A DNA stretch of 64,000 nucleotides, taken from Colwellia maritima. GTDB taxonomy: Bacteria; Pseudomonadota; Gammaproteobacteria; Enterobacterales; Alteromonadaceae. This document shows positions 45,290-54,874 of the stretch, one piece after another. The stretch's first letter is position 1. The number at the start of each line of letters is the position of its first letter. The notes below the pieces were generated by a model. The model was not told the origin of the DNA. It did not search any database and saw only the letters and a list, made by a program, of their open reading frames with translations. The stretch covers positions 124,001 to 188,000 of the forward strand of contig NZ_JAKKSL010000007.1 of NCBI RefSeq assembly GCF_022669015.1. Reading direction: 5' to 3'. A program made the translations under genes and the position numbers.

Positions 45290-45766
45290 TTATGAGTTAT
45301 GACTCGCAACGGCCATAAAACAAAGAAAAGCTGCCATAAGCAACCAGAGTGGAGCAAAAGTAAATGTATGTAAAATATCTTGGATTTGAGTAAACAGTTC
45401 TAAGGTTTCAAATGAGTGAAACATAATAAGCATTAACCCTATATACAAAATAGCAAGGCAACCGTACATGGTCGTTAAAGCCGTTTCTGTAAATGCATTA
45501 TTGTATTTTATATTACAACAAGTCACGTAAATCGCAGTCATCATTGGTAAATATATTGCTGAAAAGAGATAGTTTAGATTAATGTATTCCACTCGAAGAA
45601 ATTCACCAATTATAGCTTGGTTTAAATCAATCAAAATATATAATTGCACTAAAAAAAATAGACATGTAGTAACAATTAGCGTTGGTAGCAAGCATGTTTT
45701 AATCGATGTATTAAATGAAAACTCTGGTTTAACCTCTGAAATATCATTATTATCTTGCGTAGTCAT
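45290..45766 (-). CDS. Membrane protein of unknown function
   Basis: 158 residues with four membrane segments (TCLLPTLIVTTCLFFLVQLY; YLFSAIYLPMMTAIYV; TMYGCLAILYIGLMLIMF; FAPLWLLMAAFLCFMAV). No family recognised. It starts 111 bp from the IS66 left end, so it is the last gene of the conjugative element before the joint. Confidence 0.5.
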   Translation of the reverse strand: MTTQDNNDISEVKPEFSFNTSIKTCLLPTLIVTTCLFFLVQLYILIDLNQAIIGEFLRVEYINLNYLFSAIYLPMMTAIYVTCCNIKYNNAFTETALTTMYGCLAILYIGLMLIMFHSFETLELFTQIQDILHTFTFAPLWLLMAAFLCFMAVASHNS

Positions 45767-45958
45767 TTCAACTCCTTAATAGTTATTTTGATTAGCGAGT
45801 TAAGTGAGTTACAGCTCATTTAGCTCGCGTTAATTTATATTCTCAATTTCCCATAAGGCTAAAAGCCTACTTTTAAAGTAAGCGATCAATTTAGGCCGTA
45901 TTCCATCTCTAGCTAAATCATCTAAAGTAATGCCATTATTTACTAACCGAGAAAAACA

Positions 45959-46262
45959 ATGGCAAATATTCGACGGACTCACGAGCAATGGCAACAAATC
46001 TTCAAGCAGCATGCATCAAGCGGTTTGCAAATAGCAGCCTTTTGTAAGCAACAAAAACTAAACCCTTCCGGCTTTTTATGCTTGGCGTAAACGCTTAGCG
46101 AGTCAATTACCACTTTCTGTTGTCGAAAATACACCTGTATTAGCCGAAACTCAACAGGACGATTGGGTCGGTATCACCCAAGAGCCAATTGCCACGCCCT
46201 CATCTTGGGATATCGAATTGGCACTACCTAACGGCGTAGTACTGCGCATGATGAATCACTAA
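45959..46262 (+). CDS. tnpA: IS66 TnpA (OrfA) accessory protein (frameshifted)
   Basis: MANIRRTHEQWQQIFKQHAS with a helix-turn-helix (GLQIAAFCKQQKL), then after a one-base shift near 46065 FYAWRKRLASQLPLSV and ALPNGVVLRM at the end, the IS66 OrfA pattern. The stop overlaps the tnpB start (TAATG). Confidence 0.75.
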
Positions 46263-46321
46263 TGTTACTGCAAGATCCCAACTTATCGGTATGGCTTTAC
46301 GCACATCCGGTTGATATGCGT
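46262..46321 (+). pseudogene. tnpB: IS66 TnpB (OrfB), 5' fragment
   Basis: MLLQDPNLSVWLYAHPVDMR is the conserved N-terminus of IS66 OrfB; the frame is then cut by the inserted block. The rest of the gene resumes at 52071. Confidence 0.85.
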
Positions 46322-46342
46322 AATTATGTAGAGTGTTCAGTT
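46322..46342 (+). repeat. Left 21-bp terminal inverted repeat of the inserted block
   Basis: Begins AATTATGTAGAGTG. Its inner end runs into a 17-bp palindrome GTTCAGTT-G-AACTGAAC (46335-46351). Exact complement at 52026-52046. Confidence 0.85.
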
Positions 46343-46443
46343 GAACTGAACCGCTTCGCGGAGAGTTACAGCTCCCTGACATTTCACTGTATTCCAACCA
46401 CACTTAACTTGAACTTGCTACTCAACCCTTTTTGGAGGCAAGT

Positions 46444-47296
46444 TATGACACCACTCAGACAACAGTTACTTGACTGTATGCAAGTACGACACTTTTCAAT
46501 TAGAACACAGCAAACCTATGTTCGTTGGGTTTACGACTTGGCGAAGCATACCCATCGCTCCCCTGACACATTGCAAGACAGTGAGTTAAAAAAGTACCTT
46601 TGGTCGTTGACCCTAGAGCGCCATTTATCGTCAAGCACATGTGCACAGGCTTTTCATGCGCTGAACTTTTTTTATGGTCAGGTGCTTGGCCGTACGTTCA
46701 GTGAGCAGTTGTTACCACCGATGAAGCGGCAACAGAAGATCCCTGAGCTATTAAGTATCTCTGAAGTGAAACGGATCATTGATATCTGCCGCAATCCTAA
46801 ATATAAGATGATGATCATGTTGTGCTATGGCTGCGGTTTACGTCTTAGTGAAGTATGCACGCTCAAAGTGAAAAATATAGCGGGTGAACAAAAGGTTATA
46901 CATCTTCAACAAGGCAAAGGTGCTAAGGATAGGTGTATCCCCGTATCCGACACCTTACTGCACGAGTTACGACTTTATTGGCAGCGTTTTCACCCCATCG
47001 TTTACCTGTTTTTTAAAAGGGTAGAAGATAAACCGTTACATCAATCGTCATTACAAAAAGCGTATTACAAAGCTAAAAATGATGCAGGTATATTGAAGCA
47101 AGGTGGCATACATGCCTTACGTCATGCTTTTGCCACACATCAATTAATGGCGGGAATGCCACTCCCCGAGTTACAGCACATTCTAGGGCATAAAGACATT
47201 CGAACCACAGTGCGTTATACCCATTGGCTACCCCATTATCAAGCGGTGGATGGTGCACAATTTGATTTACTAAAACAACTGGAGCAACACCCATGA
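46444..47296 (+). CDS. Tyrosine recombinase paired with IS91-type transposase
   Basis: 284 residues from the ATG at 46444 (MTPLRQQLLDCMQVRHFSIR). Core-binding domain SIRTQQTYVRWV; catalytic residues in GLRLSEVCTLK (Arg), HALRHAFATH (His-x-x-Arg), LGHKDIRTTVRYTH (His and Tyr). It overlaps the IS91 transposase by 4 bp (ATGA). Integrase-transposase pairs of this kind are part of some IS91-family elements in marine gammaproteobacteria. Confidence 0.88.
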
Positions 47297-48426
47297 ACGG
47301 CTCATTGTTTCAGCAAATTATCGCACAAGGACTGCCATACCTTGAGAAGAAAGCCATCACGCCAAGACAATGGCAAGTGCTGCATCACCTTCAAGATTGT
47401 CGAACGCAAGCGATGGGCAGTTATCAATGGCATTGCAATCACTGCGAGCAAAATACTCTGTGGTATTGCTCTTGTCGTGACCGACATTGTCCGGTGTGCC
47501 AAGGTCAATCACGAGAGCAATGGTTACGTAAACGACAAGCGGATGTACTCCCTGTTGCCTATCATCATGTGGTATTCACTTTACCGCATCAATTTAATGG
47601 TTGGGCAACATTACATCCTAATGTGCTGTATAAAGCGTTATTCAAGGCGGTTTGGCAAACCTTAAGTGAATTTGCAACCCCAAGACACCACATGGATGGA
47701 CAGTTGGGTATGTTGGCAGTGTTGCACACTTGGGGTCAAAGCTTATGTCGGCATATTCATTTACACTGCCTTATACCCAGTGGTGTGCTAACCAAGGATA
47801 ATCAATGGTGTGGCAGCCGTAAAGCGGGTTACTTATTTCCGGTGAAAGCATTGTCGGTGAAGTTTAGAGGCAAGATGCTTCATTATTTAGAGGAGCAAGC
47901 TAACTCAGGTGAGCTTCATCAAGTCGAGCAATCAATGGTTTCACAGACCTTGAATGAAGCCGCGAAGTTGAAATGGAATGTGTATAGCAAACCAACCATT
48001 GGTCATACCGATGCAGTTGTTAACTATTTAGCGCGTTACTGCAACCGCGTAGGCATTAGCGAAAGTCGTTTATCCTTAAAAGGTGATAATAATGTATTAA
48101 TGCGCTACAAGGACTACCGTACCAATGAGACAACGCATATGGAATTATCTGCGGGAGAGTTGATAAGGCGATTTTTATTACATGTTCTCCCCAAAGGCTT
48201 TATGCGGCTGCGTTATTACGGATTCATGGCTAATTCAATAAGGCGTAAATCGTTAACCCTCATTAGGAAAAGCTTAGATACAGAATTTGAGAAGGTTAAA
48301 AAAGTTATCACAGAGAAGGTAAAGGATAAAATAGGGCCTGAATGTCCGAGTTGTCATCATGTCGGGATGGTGTTGATAGGAATTATGTTGCCCAACAAAC
48401 AGTTAGTTCGGTTTCGAACGATCTAG
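47293..48426 (+). CDS. IS91-family HUH transposase
   Basis: 377 residues. N-terminal zinc finger (CNHCEQNTLWYCSCRDRHCPVC), HUH motif in CRHIHLHCLIPSG, and catalytic tyrosine segment VVNYLARYCNRV. Moves DNA by rolling-circle replication, typically mobilising adjacent sequence. The C-terminal zinc-ribbon-like CPSCHH is present, so the gene seems complete. Confidence 0.9.
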   Translation: MNGSLFQQIIAQGLPYLEKKAITPRQWQVLHHLQDCRTQAMGSYQWHCNHCEQNTLWYCSCRDRHCPVCQGQSREQWLRKRQADVLPVAYHHVVFTLPHQFNGWATLHPNVLYKALFKAVWQTLSEFATPRHHMDGQLGMLAVLHTWGQSLCRHIHLHCLIPSGVLTKDNQWCGSRKAGYLFPVKALSVKFRGKMLHYLEEQANSGELHQVEQSMVSQTLNEAAKLKWNVYSKPTIGHTDAVVNYLARYCNRVGISESRLSLKGDNNVLMRYKDYRTNETTHMELSAGELIRRFLLHVLPKGFMRLRYYGFMANSIRRKSLTLIRKSLDTEFEKVKKVITEKVKDKIGPECPSCHHVGMVLIGIMLPNKQLVRFRTI

Positions 48427-48768
48427 TTGAGTGATGTAAACGGTTAATAATGCGTTGAAAAAAACGATAGTAGAGGCTTCGTTTGTCTTGAAAAAAGTCC
48501 CTGATAAGGTAAACTGGCTTGATAAAGTTGAGCAAAATAGCGTAAGGAAACGATTGAAAATTCAATTTATGGATAATCACCTTCCTACTACTGAAATAAC
48601 TCAATAAACAAAAACCATATAGACTGTGCCTAGCGGCTCAGTCCAACAGGGCATTTATCTCTCATGCTTCGACAAGAGATAAATGCTTAATTGTTATGTG
48701 CAGTTATTGTGCTAAATGGCAATACCTATTCCATTTTTTCTCAGATCACAGCACATAATATCTGGTCA
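48427..48768. other. Non-coding stretch with a perfect hairpin, attC-like
   Basis: Between the IS91 transposase and the recombinase trio. Contains GCATTTATCTCT-N12-AGAGATAAATGC (48651-48686), a perfect 12-bp stem, flanked by GTCCAAC on the left and GTTATGT on the right; these resemble the outer boxes of integron attC sites (RYYYAAC and GTTRRRY, the latter with one mismatch). It could equally be the terminus of the IS91-type element. Confidence 0.4.
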
Positions 48769-49764
48769 TTATTTCTTTGTTTGTAACATTGCCATTAGCT
48801 TATCAGGTGCCTTGAATTTCCCTTTTTTGATGTTTGGTGGTATCACCGCCAATAGCGACTCTAGTTTTTCTTCAGGATCGGCTCTTAGATAAATACCTGT
48901 ACTTCGTAAGTCGGCATGACCTAGCCACAATGAAACTTTTCGGATGTCGTGCGTTGCTTTTAGTGTCTGCATTGCACAACTGTGCCGCAACACATGGGGA
49001 GATATTCGCTTTTTTTCCAATGATGGTAGCTTCTGCACAGCACTGTTTGCATGCTTTGACAAGATATACCTAAACCCTGAGCGTGTCATAGCTCTTCCTT
49101 GGCTATTTAGAAATAACTCGGGTGTTGTTGAATTATTTGGCCTGATAGCAATCCATGCCTTTAGCGTTTCGACTGTTTCTGTTCATTGTGGCAAGATCCG
49201 TTCTTTACGTCCCTTTCCAATAACATGAATGGTGGTTTGAGAGCCCAATTCAAGTTGATTTAGGCGAAGTCCAATAAGCTCTGATACTCGTTATCCTGCA
49301 GCAAAACAAAGATAGATCATTGCTCTATCGCGTATACCTGTTGAAGTATGGATGTCTGGCATATCCAGTAAAACCTGCATTTCTCCTGTTGTTAGAAAAT
49401 TAACCAACCTATCATCAGTTTTTTTGACTGGTATTGCACTTATTTGGCGGCACTGCTCTAAAGCGGCTACGTTGCGATATTCAAGGTATTTGAAGAATGC
49501 CTTAATCGCAGCACATCGCGCATTGCGTGTACGAGCAGTATTTCCTCGTTCAGTTTCCAGAAAGTTCAAGAAATCTACAATGGGGTCTACATTCAATTGA
49601 TCCAGTGTGAGCTGTGACGGCGAAATACTAAACTGTTTGGCAGCATAATTCACAAGAAGTTGGAATGTATAAGCATAGGTTTCACTGGTATGTAAACTCG
49701 CTCGTCGCTCCAGTGGCAAATATTCTCGCAAAAATGCACTAAGAAATTGGGCTAGATTTGTCAT
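48769..49764 (-). pseudogene. Third tyrosine recombinase of the trio, with two nonsense codons
   Basis: Starts MTNLAQFLSAFLREYLPLER at 49764, overlapping the previous stop. The frame is kept throughout but interrupted by TAA at the catalytic-arginine motif (AAG-stop-RVSELIGL; normally GLRVSEL) and by TGA after ERILPQ. Downstream it reads HVLRHSCAMQ and LGHADLRSTGIY, so all catalytic boxes remain. These are base substitutions, unlike the indels elsewhere, and look like true inactivation. Confidence 0.8.
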
Positions 49765-50674
49765 TTTACCTCCCTCAGAAAACAGTTTTCCTGCGCAGCT
49801 GATATTTGAGCCATCAGTAAAGGGGTGGCCTGCAAGTACCAATATGTATCTGATACATGTGCATGTCCCATGTAAGTACTTAATGCCGTAATTTTCCGAG
49901 AGATCTCAATCCGTGTTCCACAACATTGCTCTAATGATCTTACTGCAAAACTATGACGTAAATCATGTAGACATGGCCCAGGGATACCGGCTTTAGCACG
50001 CAAACCAATGCTTCTCATTAACTGTAGGTAAATGCTTATAATCGTTGAGTAGGTCAACCTAGAGCCATTATTTGAAACGAAAAATGCGGACTCTAGCGCA
50101 CTAAACTGTTTTCGTTTGTTCAAATATTCCTTAAGCGCTTGACGAGTAGAAGAATGTATCGGCACTAAACGGTCTTTTCTAAATTTAGTGGCTCTGATCA
50201 TTAACCCATCGATAGTTAGATCATCAATATTTAACCTGATTGCTTCACAACTTCGTAATCCCGTCGATGAAAGCAATGCAAATAAAGTCGTGTATGTTAT
50301 AGGCCTTATCGTCTCTTTTGGCTTTAGTTGTGACGCAGCAACGAGCAATCGACTAATATCTTCAGAAGAAAATAGATGTCTAATTTTACGCTTCGCACAT
50401 TCATGTCCAAAAACATCTGCTAGAGGGATCTCGTATTGAGCATTTTCAGATTGCACAGCAAGAGCAAATCGACGTACCGTGAGCAATCGGTTTCTTTTTT
50501 GAGCGACTGAAGGCGCCATTCCGCCCATTCAATAACGGATTTTGTACAAACCATGGTTTCTCCGTTTTGCTCTGCAAATCGTGCAAAGTGCTGTAACAAG
50601 GTGTTCTGCACCCTAAATTTAAACCCCATTGCCTGTTGTATTTCCACAAATGAATTAACTTCATCTTTTAACAT
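49761..50674 (-). CDS. Second tyrosine recombinase of the trio (one frameshift)
   Basis: Starts MLKDEVNSFVEIQQAMGFKF at 50674, overlapping the end of the first recombinase. A break near 50510 (one C missing in a CC run) joins to SVAQKRNRLLTVRRFALAV. Catalytic boxes STGLRSCEAIRL, HDLRHSFAVR, MGHAHVSDTYWYL. It overlaps the third gene. The staggered overlaps are typical of recombinase-in-trio (RIT) elements. Confidence 0.82.
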
Positions 50675-51912
50675 GACGTTACCCTCGCAGGCCAAGGTTG
50701 CATAATAGTTTCCAACATGGGGATATCAACTTTTGCATAATATGCCGTCATATCGAGGGAGCGGTGACGAAGAATTGATGATACCGTTTCTAAAGTAGCA
50801 CCTGTTCGTAACATCTGGGTGGCTGCAGAGTGGCGTAACAAATGAGCACCACATGAAGCCGGAGTAGCAATTCCAGAACGTTTTATGGCACTGGCAACAA
50901 GTGATGAAACAGCAGCCGAGGAACTAAAAGGCCTATGTGGGGCATTGATGCAGAGAAATATTTCAGCTATTTTTACGGGTGGTCGTGCATTTTCGATATA
51001 ATCTAGGATGGCATCACCTGCATCCTGTGGTAAAGGAAGACAATCTTCTCTATTCATCTTACCCAAAAGACGTACAGAGCCGTTATGCCAATCGATATGA
51101 TCTAGCTTCATATCAACAATATCTCCTGCTCGCAATCCGATGCGCGACAACAACAGAATAATTGCACGGTCACGCAATCCTTTTGGAGTCTTTATATCAC
51201 AAGAGTTTATAACCTGTTCAATTTCTTCTGCAACAATATATTTAGGTATTGAAGAAAGTGACCAATTAGCCACAGCAGGCACCGCTCTGTCTAAATCTGG
51301 CGCGCATAGCCCTTTCACCGCTAAGAATCGCAAATAACTTCGCAATGCTGTTGTTAAACTTTTGAGTCTTGCCAGAGAATACTGTTTGGAAAGTTGTAAC
51401 ACGGTTCGTTTAATGTTTTTTGCATCATAATCTTGGGACTCTTGTCCCAGTAAGGGTAAAATAACATTAATAGAGTCAGAGTAATGTTTTACCGTTATTG
51501 ACAATAATCCACGATATTTCAAAAACTCACAAAAATGAGCGTTTGGTATCGGTAAAGAATGTTCTAGAGGCGTGTAGCTAGGTATCCCCCCGTGTTTACA
51601 AACAAAAACAATGAATTTTCGAACGCGATTAGCATATTTTATAGAGACAAACGTTTTTTTTCGACTTCCTGGACAATGACAACGATGTTTAGCAAATCGT
51701 TCCACAACTTCTACATCAATATCCTTTATTGAAACTTCATTAATAGTTAGCCATGTACCAAAATGCGAGACGGAATCGATGTAACCTCTAACAGATAAGT
51801 TCGTATAACCTTGCTCTGATAGGTGTTGAGCGTAGATTAAAAGATAAGGTTCTAATTCACCCGGCAAGAGAAAATCATTAAATTTATTGACATATTGCGT
51901 GATTTGATTCAT
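50668..51912 (-). CDS. First tyrosine recombinase of the trio
   Basis: 414 residues, complete. N-terminal SAM-like domain (YAQHLSEQGYTNLSVRGYID), catalytic boxes SRIGLRAGDIVDM, HLLRHSAATQM, LRHRSLDMTAYYAK. First in a three-gene set of tyrosine recombinases transcribed together, which together would integrate and excise the RIT element at palindromic ends. Confidence 0.88.
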   Translation of the reverse strand: MNQITQYVNKFNDFLLPGELEPYLLIYAQHLSEQGYTNLSVRGYIDSVSHFGTWLTINEVSIKDIDVEVVERFAKHRCHCPGSRKKTFVSIKYANRVRKFIVFVCKHGGIPSYTPLEHSLPIPNAHFCEFLKYRGLLSITVKHYSDSINVILPLLGQESQDYDAKNIKRTVLQLSKQYSLARLKSLTTALRSYLRFLAVKGLCAPDLDRAVPAVANWSLSSIPKYIVAEEIEQVINSCDIKTPKGLRDRAIILLLSRIGLRAGDIVDMKLDHIDWHNGSVRLLGKMNREDCLPLPQDAGDAILDYIENARPPVKIAEIFLCINAPHRPFSSSAAVSSLVASAIKRSGIATPASCGAHLLRHSAATQMLRTGATLETVSSILRHRSLDMTAYYAKVDIPMLETIMQPWPARVTSC

Positions 51913-52025
51913 TAGTGCTAGCTCCCAAAGTGATTCGGGGTGTTAGACAATTGAGGTGTAATTATGTGCTCTTTTTATTCAACTGAAGTCCTATATACTG
52001 CAGCTTTTTGATGGTTGCGGCACAT

Positions 52026-52046
52026 AACTGAACACTCTACATAATT
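52026..52046 (-). repeat. Right 21-bp terminal inverted repeat of the inserted block
   Basis: Exact complement of 46322-46342 (begins AACTGAACACTC). Preceded by CGGCACATAACTG. Confidence 0.85.
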
Positions 52047-52047
52047 G

Positions 52048-52073
52048 CGCTTATGTGCTGCAGCACATAAGCG
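52048..52073. repeat. 26-bp perfect palindrome at the right end of the block
   Basis: CGCTTATGTGCTG followed by its exact complement. Contains two inverted TTATGTGC motifs, which also occur at 48693, 51962 and (inverted) 52020. Probably a recombinase binding or crossover site. Confidence 0.8.
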
Positions 52074-52356
52074 TAAGCAATTTGATGGTTTAGCGGCACT
52101 AGCACAATCAAAACTCAAGCGACCGGCAAGCAGTGGTGAGTTATTTGTTTTTATTAATAAGCGCCGTACTTACATCAAAATCCTTTACTACAGTCGTGGC
52201 GGGTATTGTTTATGGAGCAAACGCCTTGAACAAGGGCAGTTTCATCGGGTGAATAGTGATGAGGATAAAATGTCACTCAATTGGGCGCAATTACAGTGTT
52301 TAATCGAAGGCATTAATTGGCAAAAAGCACCACAAAACAAGCGCTATACTAGGTAG
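52071..52356 (+). pseudogene. tnpB: IS66 TnpB (OrfB), 3' fragment
   Basis: KQFDGLAALAQSKLKRPASS through ELFVFINKRRTYIKIL and QGQFHRVNSDEDK, the bulk of IS66 OrfB. Joined to the left fragment it reads PVDMR-KQFDGLAAL without loss, so the insertion was clean. Confidence 0.88.
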
Positions 52357-52375
52357 GTTTTGTTATAATTTTCGC

Positions 52376-53910
52376 ATGAAAACGAGCGAAACAAACACAT
52401 CTCAACAAGATAAAATTCAATCACTTGAAGAGCGTAATGCTGTGCTTGAACAGCAGCTAGATTGGTTCAAGCGTCAACTCTTTGGTCGTAAATCAGAAAA
52501 ACAATTACTTGATGAAGCAAGTGCCCAAGGCTCGCTGTTTGCTACCAACAAAGGCGCTCCATCAATTGATACATCTACCGATATCAAAGCCCACAAACGT
52601 AAATCCAATAAACAACTCAATGGCGATGAAGTCAATGACACGGGCTTGCGTTTTGATGCGAGTGTTCCCACTAAAGTTATCGACATTCCAAGACCAGAGC
52701 TACAAGGTGAAGACGCAGATAACTATGAAATCATCGGTTACAAAGAAACTAACCGCTTAGCTCAACAGCCAGGCAGTTATACGATATTAATCTACCGTCG
52801 CCCTGTGGTTCGTCATAAAAGTAAACAAACAGTGAAAACCACATCGACGCCAAGCAATGTGCTTGAGGGTTGTTATGCAGATGTTTCTCTTATTGCAGGC
52901 TTAATGGTAGATAAAGGCGTGTATCACTTGCCACTTTATCGACAACATCAACGGATGATTGATTCTGGTGTTCATATCAGCCGAGCTACCTTGATTAACT
53001 GGATTCAAAAAGGTATCGAACTATTAAGACCTATCTACCAAGCACAGCTAAAATCAATCATCAACAGTAAAACCCTTGCGATGGATGAGGTGCCGATAAA
53101 AGCGGGTAGAAAAAGTAAAGGCAAGATGAAGCAAACCTACTTCTGGCCAATGTATGGTGACAACAATGAAATAGCGTTTACTTGGTCGAATAACCGAGGC
53201 TTTTTGCATGCCCAACATCAACTTGAAGGATTCACAGGCACATTGCTGACCGATGGTTATGCGGCTTACAGCAAAACCGTAGCAAAACTGAATGAAAAAG
53301 AAGATACCGTGACTCATGCGACTTTCGGGTACACGCGCGTCGTTACTTTGACAGAGCATTACAGATTGAGCCAATAGCGGCACAAACTGCCATTGACCAA
53401 ATTGCCTTGCTTTATAAAAATGAAAAACACATCAAAAATAACATTATTGAGGCTAGCGAGGCATTAGCCTACCGACAAAAGCACAGTGAGCCACTGGTTA
53501 CTGAATTTTTTAACTGGGTTTATGAGCAACGACAGCGAGTCGACTTAACCCCTAAAAACCAACTCACAAAAGCCTTAAATTACGTGAATGAGCGGCAAGT
53601 TGAATTAAAAGTGTTTCTGGCGAATCCTGATGTCGCCATGGATACCAATCATTTAGAACGGGCTTTGCGTGTTATCCCCAAGGGGCGAAAAAATTATCTA
53701 TTTTGTTGGAGCGAACTCGGTGCAGAGCAGTTAGGTATTTTACAAAGTTTACTGGTTACCTGCCGCTTACAAGAAATCAATCCCTACCATTACCTTGTTG
53801 ATGTATTGCAACGTGTCAGCATTCATCCTGCATCAAAAGTTGAAGAGCTTACGCCTAAAATGTGGAAAGAAAAGTTCGGGGATAATTTTTTAACGTCAGA
53901 TCTGGCATGA
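52376..53910 (+). CDS. tnpC: IS66 TnpC transposase (one frameshift)
   Basis: N-terminal coiled coil (LEERNAVLEQQLDWFKRQLFG), zinc-finger-like region, and a DDE core: AMDEVPIKAGRKSKG, LLTDGYAAYSK, then DTNHLERALRVIPKGRKNYL near the C-terminus. The frame shifts near 53325 (expected WVHARRYFDRALQIEP is in the next frame). Normal length of about 510 residues when joined. Confidence 0.85.
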
Positions 53911-53943
53911 ATGGGGTGATCTAACCCCAGAATGATCGCTTAC

Positions 53944-54041
53944 TTATCTAATATTAGCGCTAACAATAGCGTTATTAAACTAGCATACACAGGTAGTGCT
54001 GTTAGGATTTGCTGATAGATGTTTTCAAACAATGTCGGCAT
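53944..54041 (-). pseudogene. cobD: Truncated cobD/cbiB, N-terminal fragment
   Basis: 33 codons (MPTLFENIYQQILTALPVYA, then LITLLLALILDK) matching the first membrane segment of adenosylcobinamide-phosphate synthase CobD/CbiB (LLLALLLD...). The stop is created by the IS66 end sequence (GATAAG-TAAGCG). The rest of the gene is missing from this side. It lies directly after cobC on the same strand. Confidence 0.6.
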
Positions 54042-54066
54042 TACGTTCGTGCTCTTATTTCACTAA

Positions 54067-54644
54067 TTAATGAATTAATTGAAAGCGGTTGTTATGTGCA
54101 TAAGTTAATTGTAATAAACACCCATTGTCGAATAATTGATAAGCATTACCCGTTGAGATATTGCCTAACTTGGCTAATGAACAACGCAATGCTTCACCAT
54201 GAAAAATAACGAGTAAGTTTTTATTTTGATAGCGTTGCGCTAATGACTTAAGTGCTTGATAAATACGCTCTCCACAAGTTAAAGCACTTTCACCACCAAC
54301 AGGAGCTAGTTGCGTAAATTGATGCAATATTTCATGATAGTTTTTATCCTTTTTAATATCCGCCATATGCTGACCTTGCCACTCTCCCAAATCTCGTTCA
54401 AGTAAACCATCATCATAAATAATAGGAGCAGTTAATTGTTCCGGCATATTTGCGCACCCGCTGCCGCCCTTCCCAATGGAGATGAAACAATTAAATCAAT
54501 ATTTTTATGGGTTAGCTGTAACGCAATTTTTTCTGATTGTTGCTTACCTAATGACGTCAAGTCACTGTCAAGTCGGCCTTGATAACGTTGAATTTTATTC
54601 CATTGGGTTTGTCCATGGCGAGCTAAATATAGATTTACTGTCAT
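54067..54644 (-). CDS. cobC: Alpha-ribazole phosphatase CobC-like (one frameshift)
   Basis: Histidine phosphatase fold: LYLARHGQTQWNKIQ (RHG), LDSDLTSLGKQQ, IVSSPLGRAAA, then after a shift near 54440 ERDLGEWQGQ and LVIFHGEALRC. About 195 residues. Removes the 5'-phosphate in nucleotide-loop assembly of cobalamin. The break is in a GCCGCCC stretch. Divergent from the riboswitch-controlled genes. Confidence 0.8.
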
Positions 54645-54874
54645 AGAGTGATTTTATGCTTTCGTATTTGTGATGACACGTTTAATGAGGGGAGGAGAAT
54701 AACGAAATCATTAACTTGGTTCAATGCAAATATGAGAAGAGTACAAAATTTCTAATTGAATGAAAGGTTTTAGCTATAAGTCATGTTAATTCTTGAATAA
54801 CTGCTATGCATGTCGTAATATCTGCGCTGATTTAGGTGTCTTGTGTTATTCCTTACCAGATAAAAACTATCTGA

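Larger units (their letters stand above)
46322..52070. mobile_element. Inserted composite block inside IS66 orfB (IS91-like pair plus recombinase trio)
   Basis: The block starts and ends with an identical 21-bp inverted repeat (AATTATGTAGAG... at 46322-46342; complement at 52026-52046), followed on the right by a 26-bp palindrome. GCGTAA occurs on both sides of the insertion, a possible short target duplication. It carries an integrase/IS91 transposase pair on plus and three tyrosine recombinases on minus. Confidence 0.6.
45878..53943 (+). mobile_element. IS66-family element split by a 5.7-kb insertion
   Basis: Terminal inverted repeats begin GTAAGCGATCA at 45878 and end TGATCGCTTAC at 53943 (11 bp identical). 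Between them are the three IS66 genes, tnpA, tnpB and tnpC, in order; removing the insertion at 46322-52070 leaves about 2.3 kb, normal for IS66. The 8 bp outside each end (CTTTTAAA and TTATCTAA) do not match, so the expected target duplication is missing. The left flank is the conjugative element; the right flank is a truncated cobD. Confidence 0.8.

Noticed and set aside
45830-46012. Minus-strand frame across the IS66 left end
   Set aside because: It spans the inverted repeat and the tnpA start, so it cannot be a gene of either side.
48769-51912. Tn554-like transposon genes tnpA/tnpB/tnpC
   Set aside because: Three overlapping full tyrosine recombinases fit a recombinase trio; Tn554 TnpC is a small non-recombinase protein.
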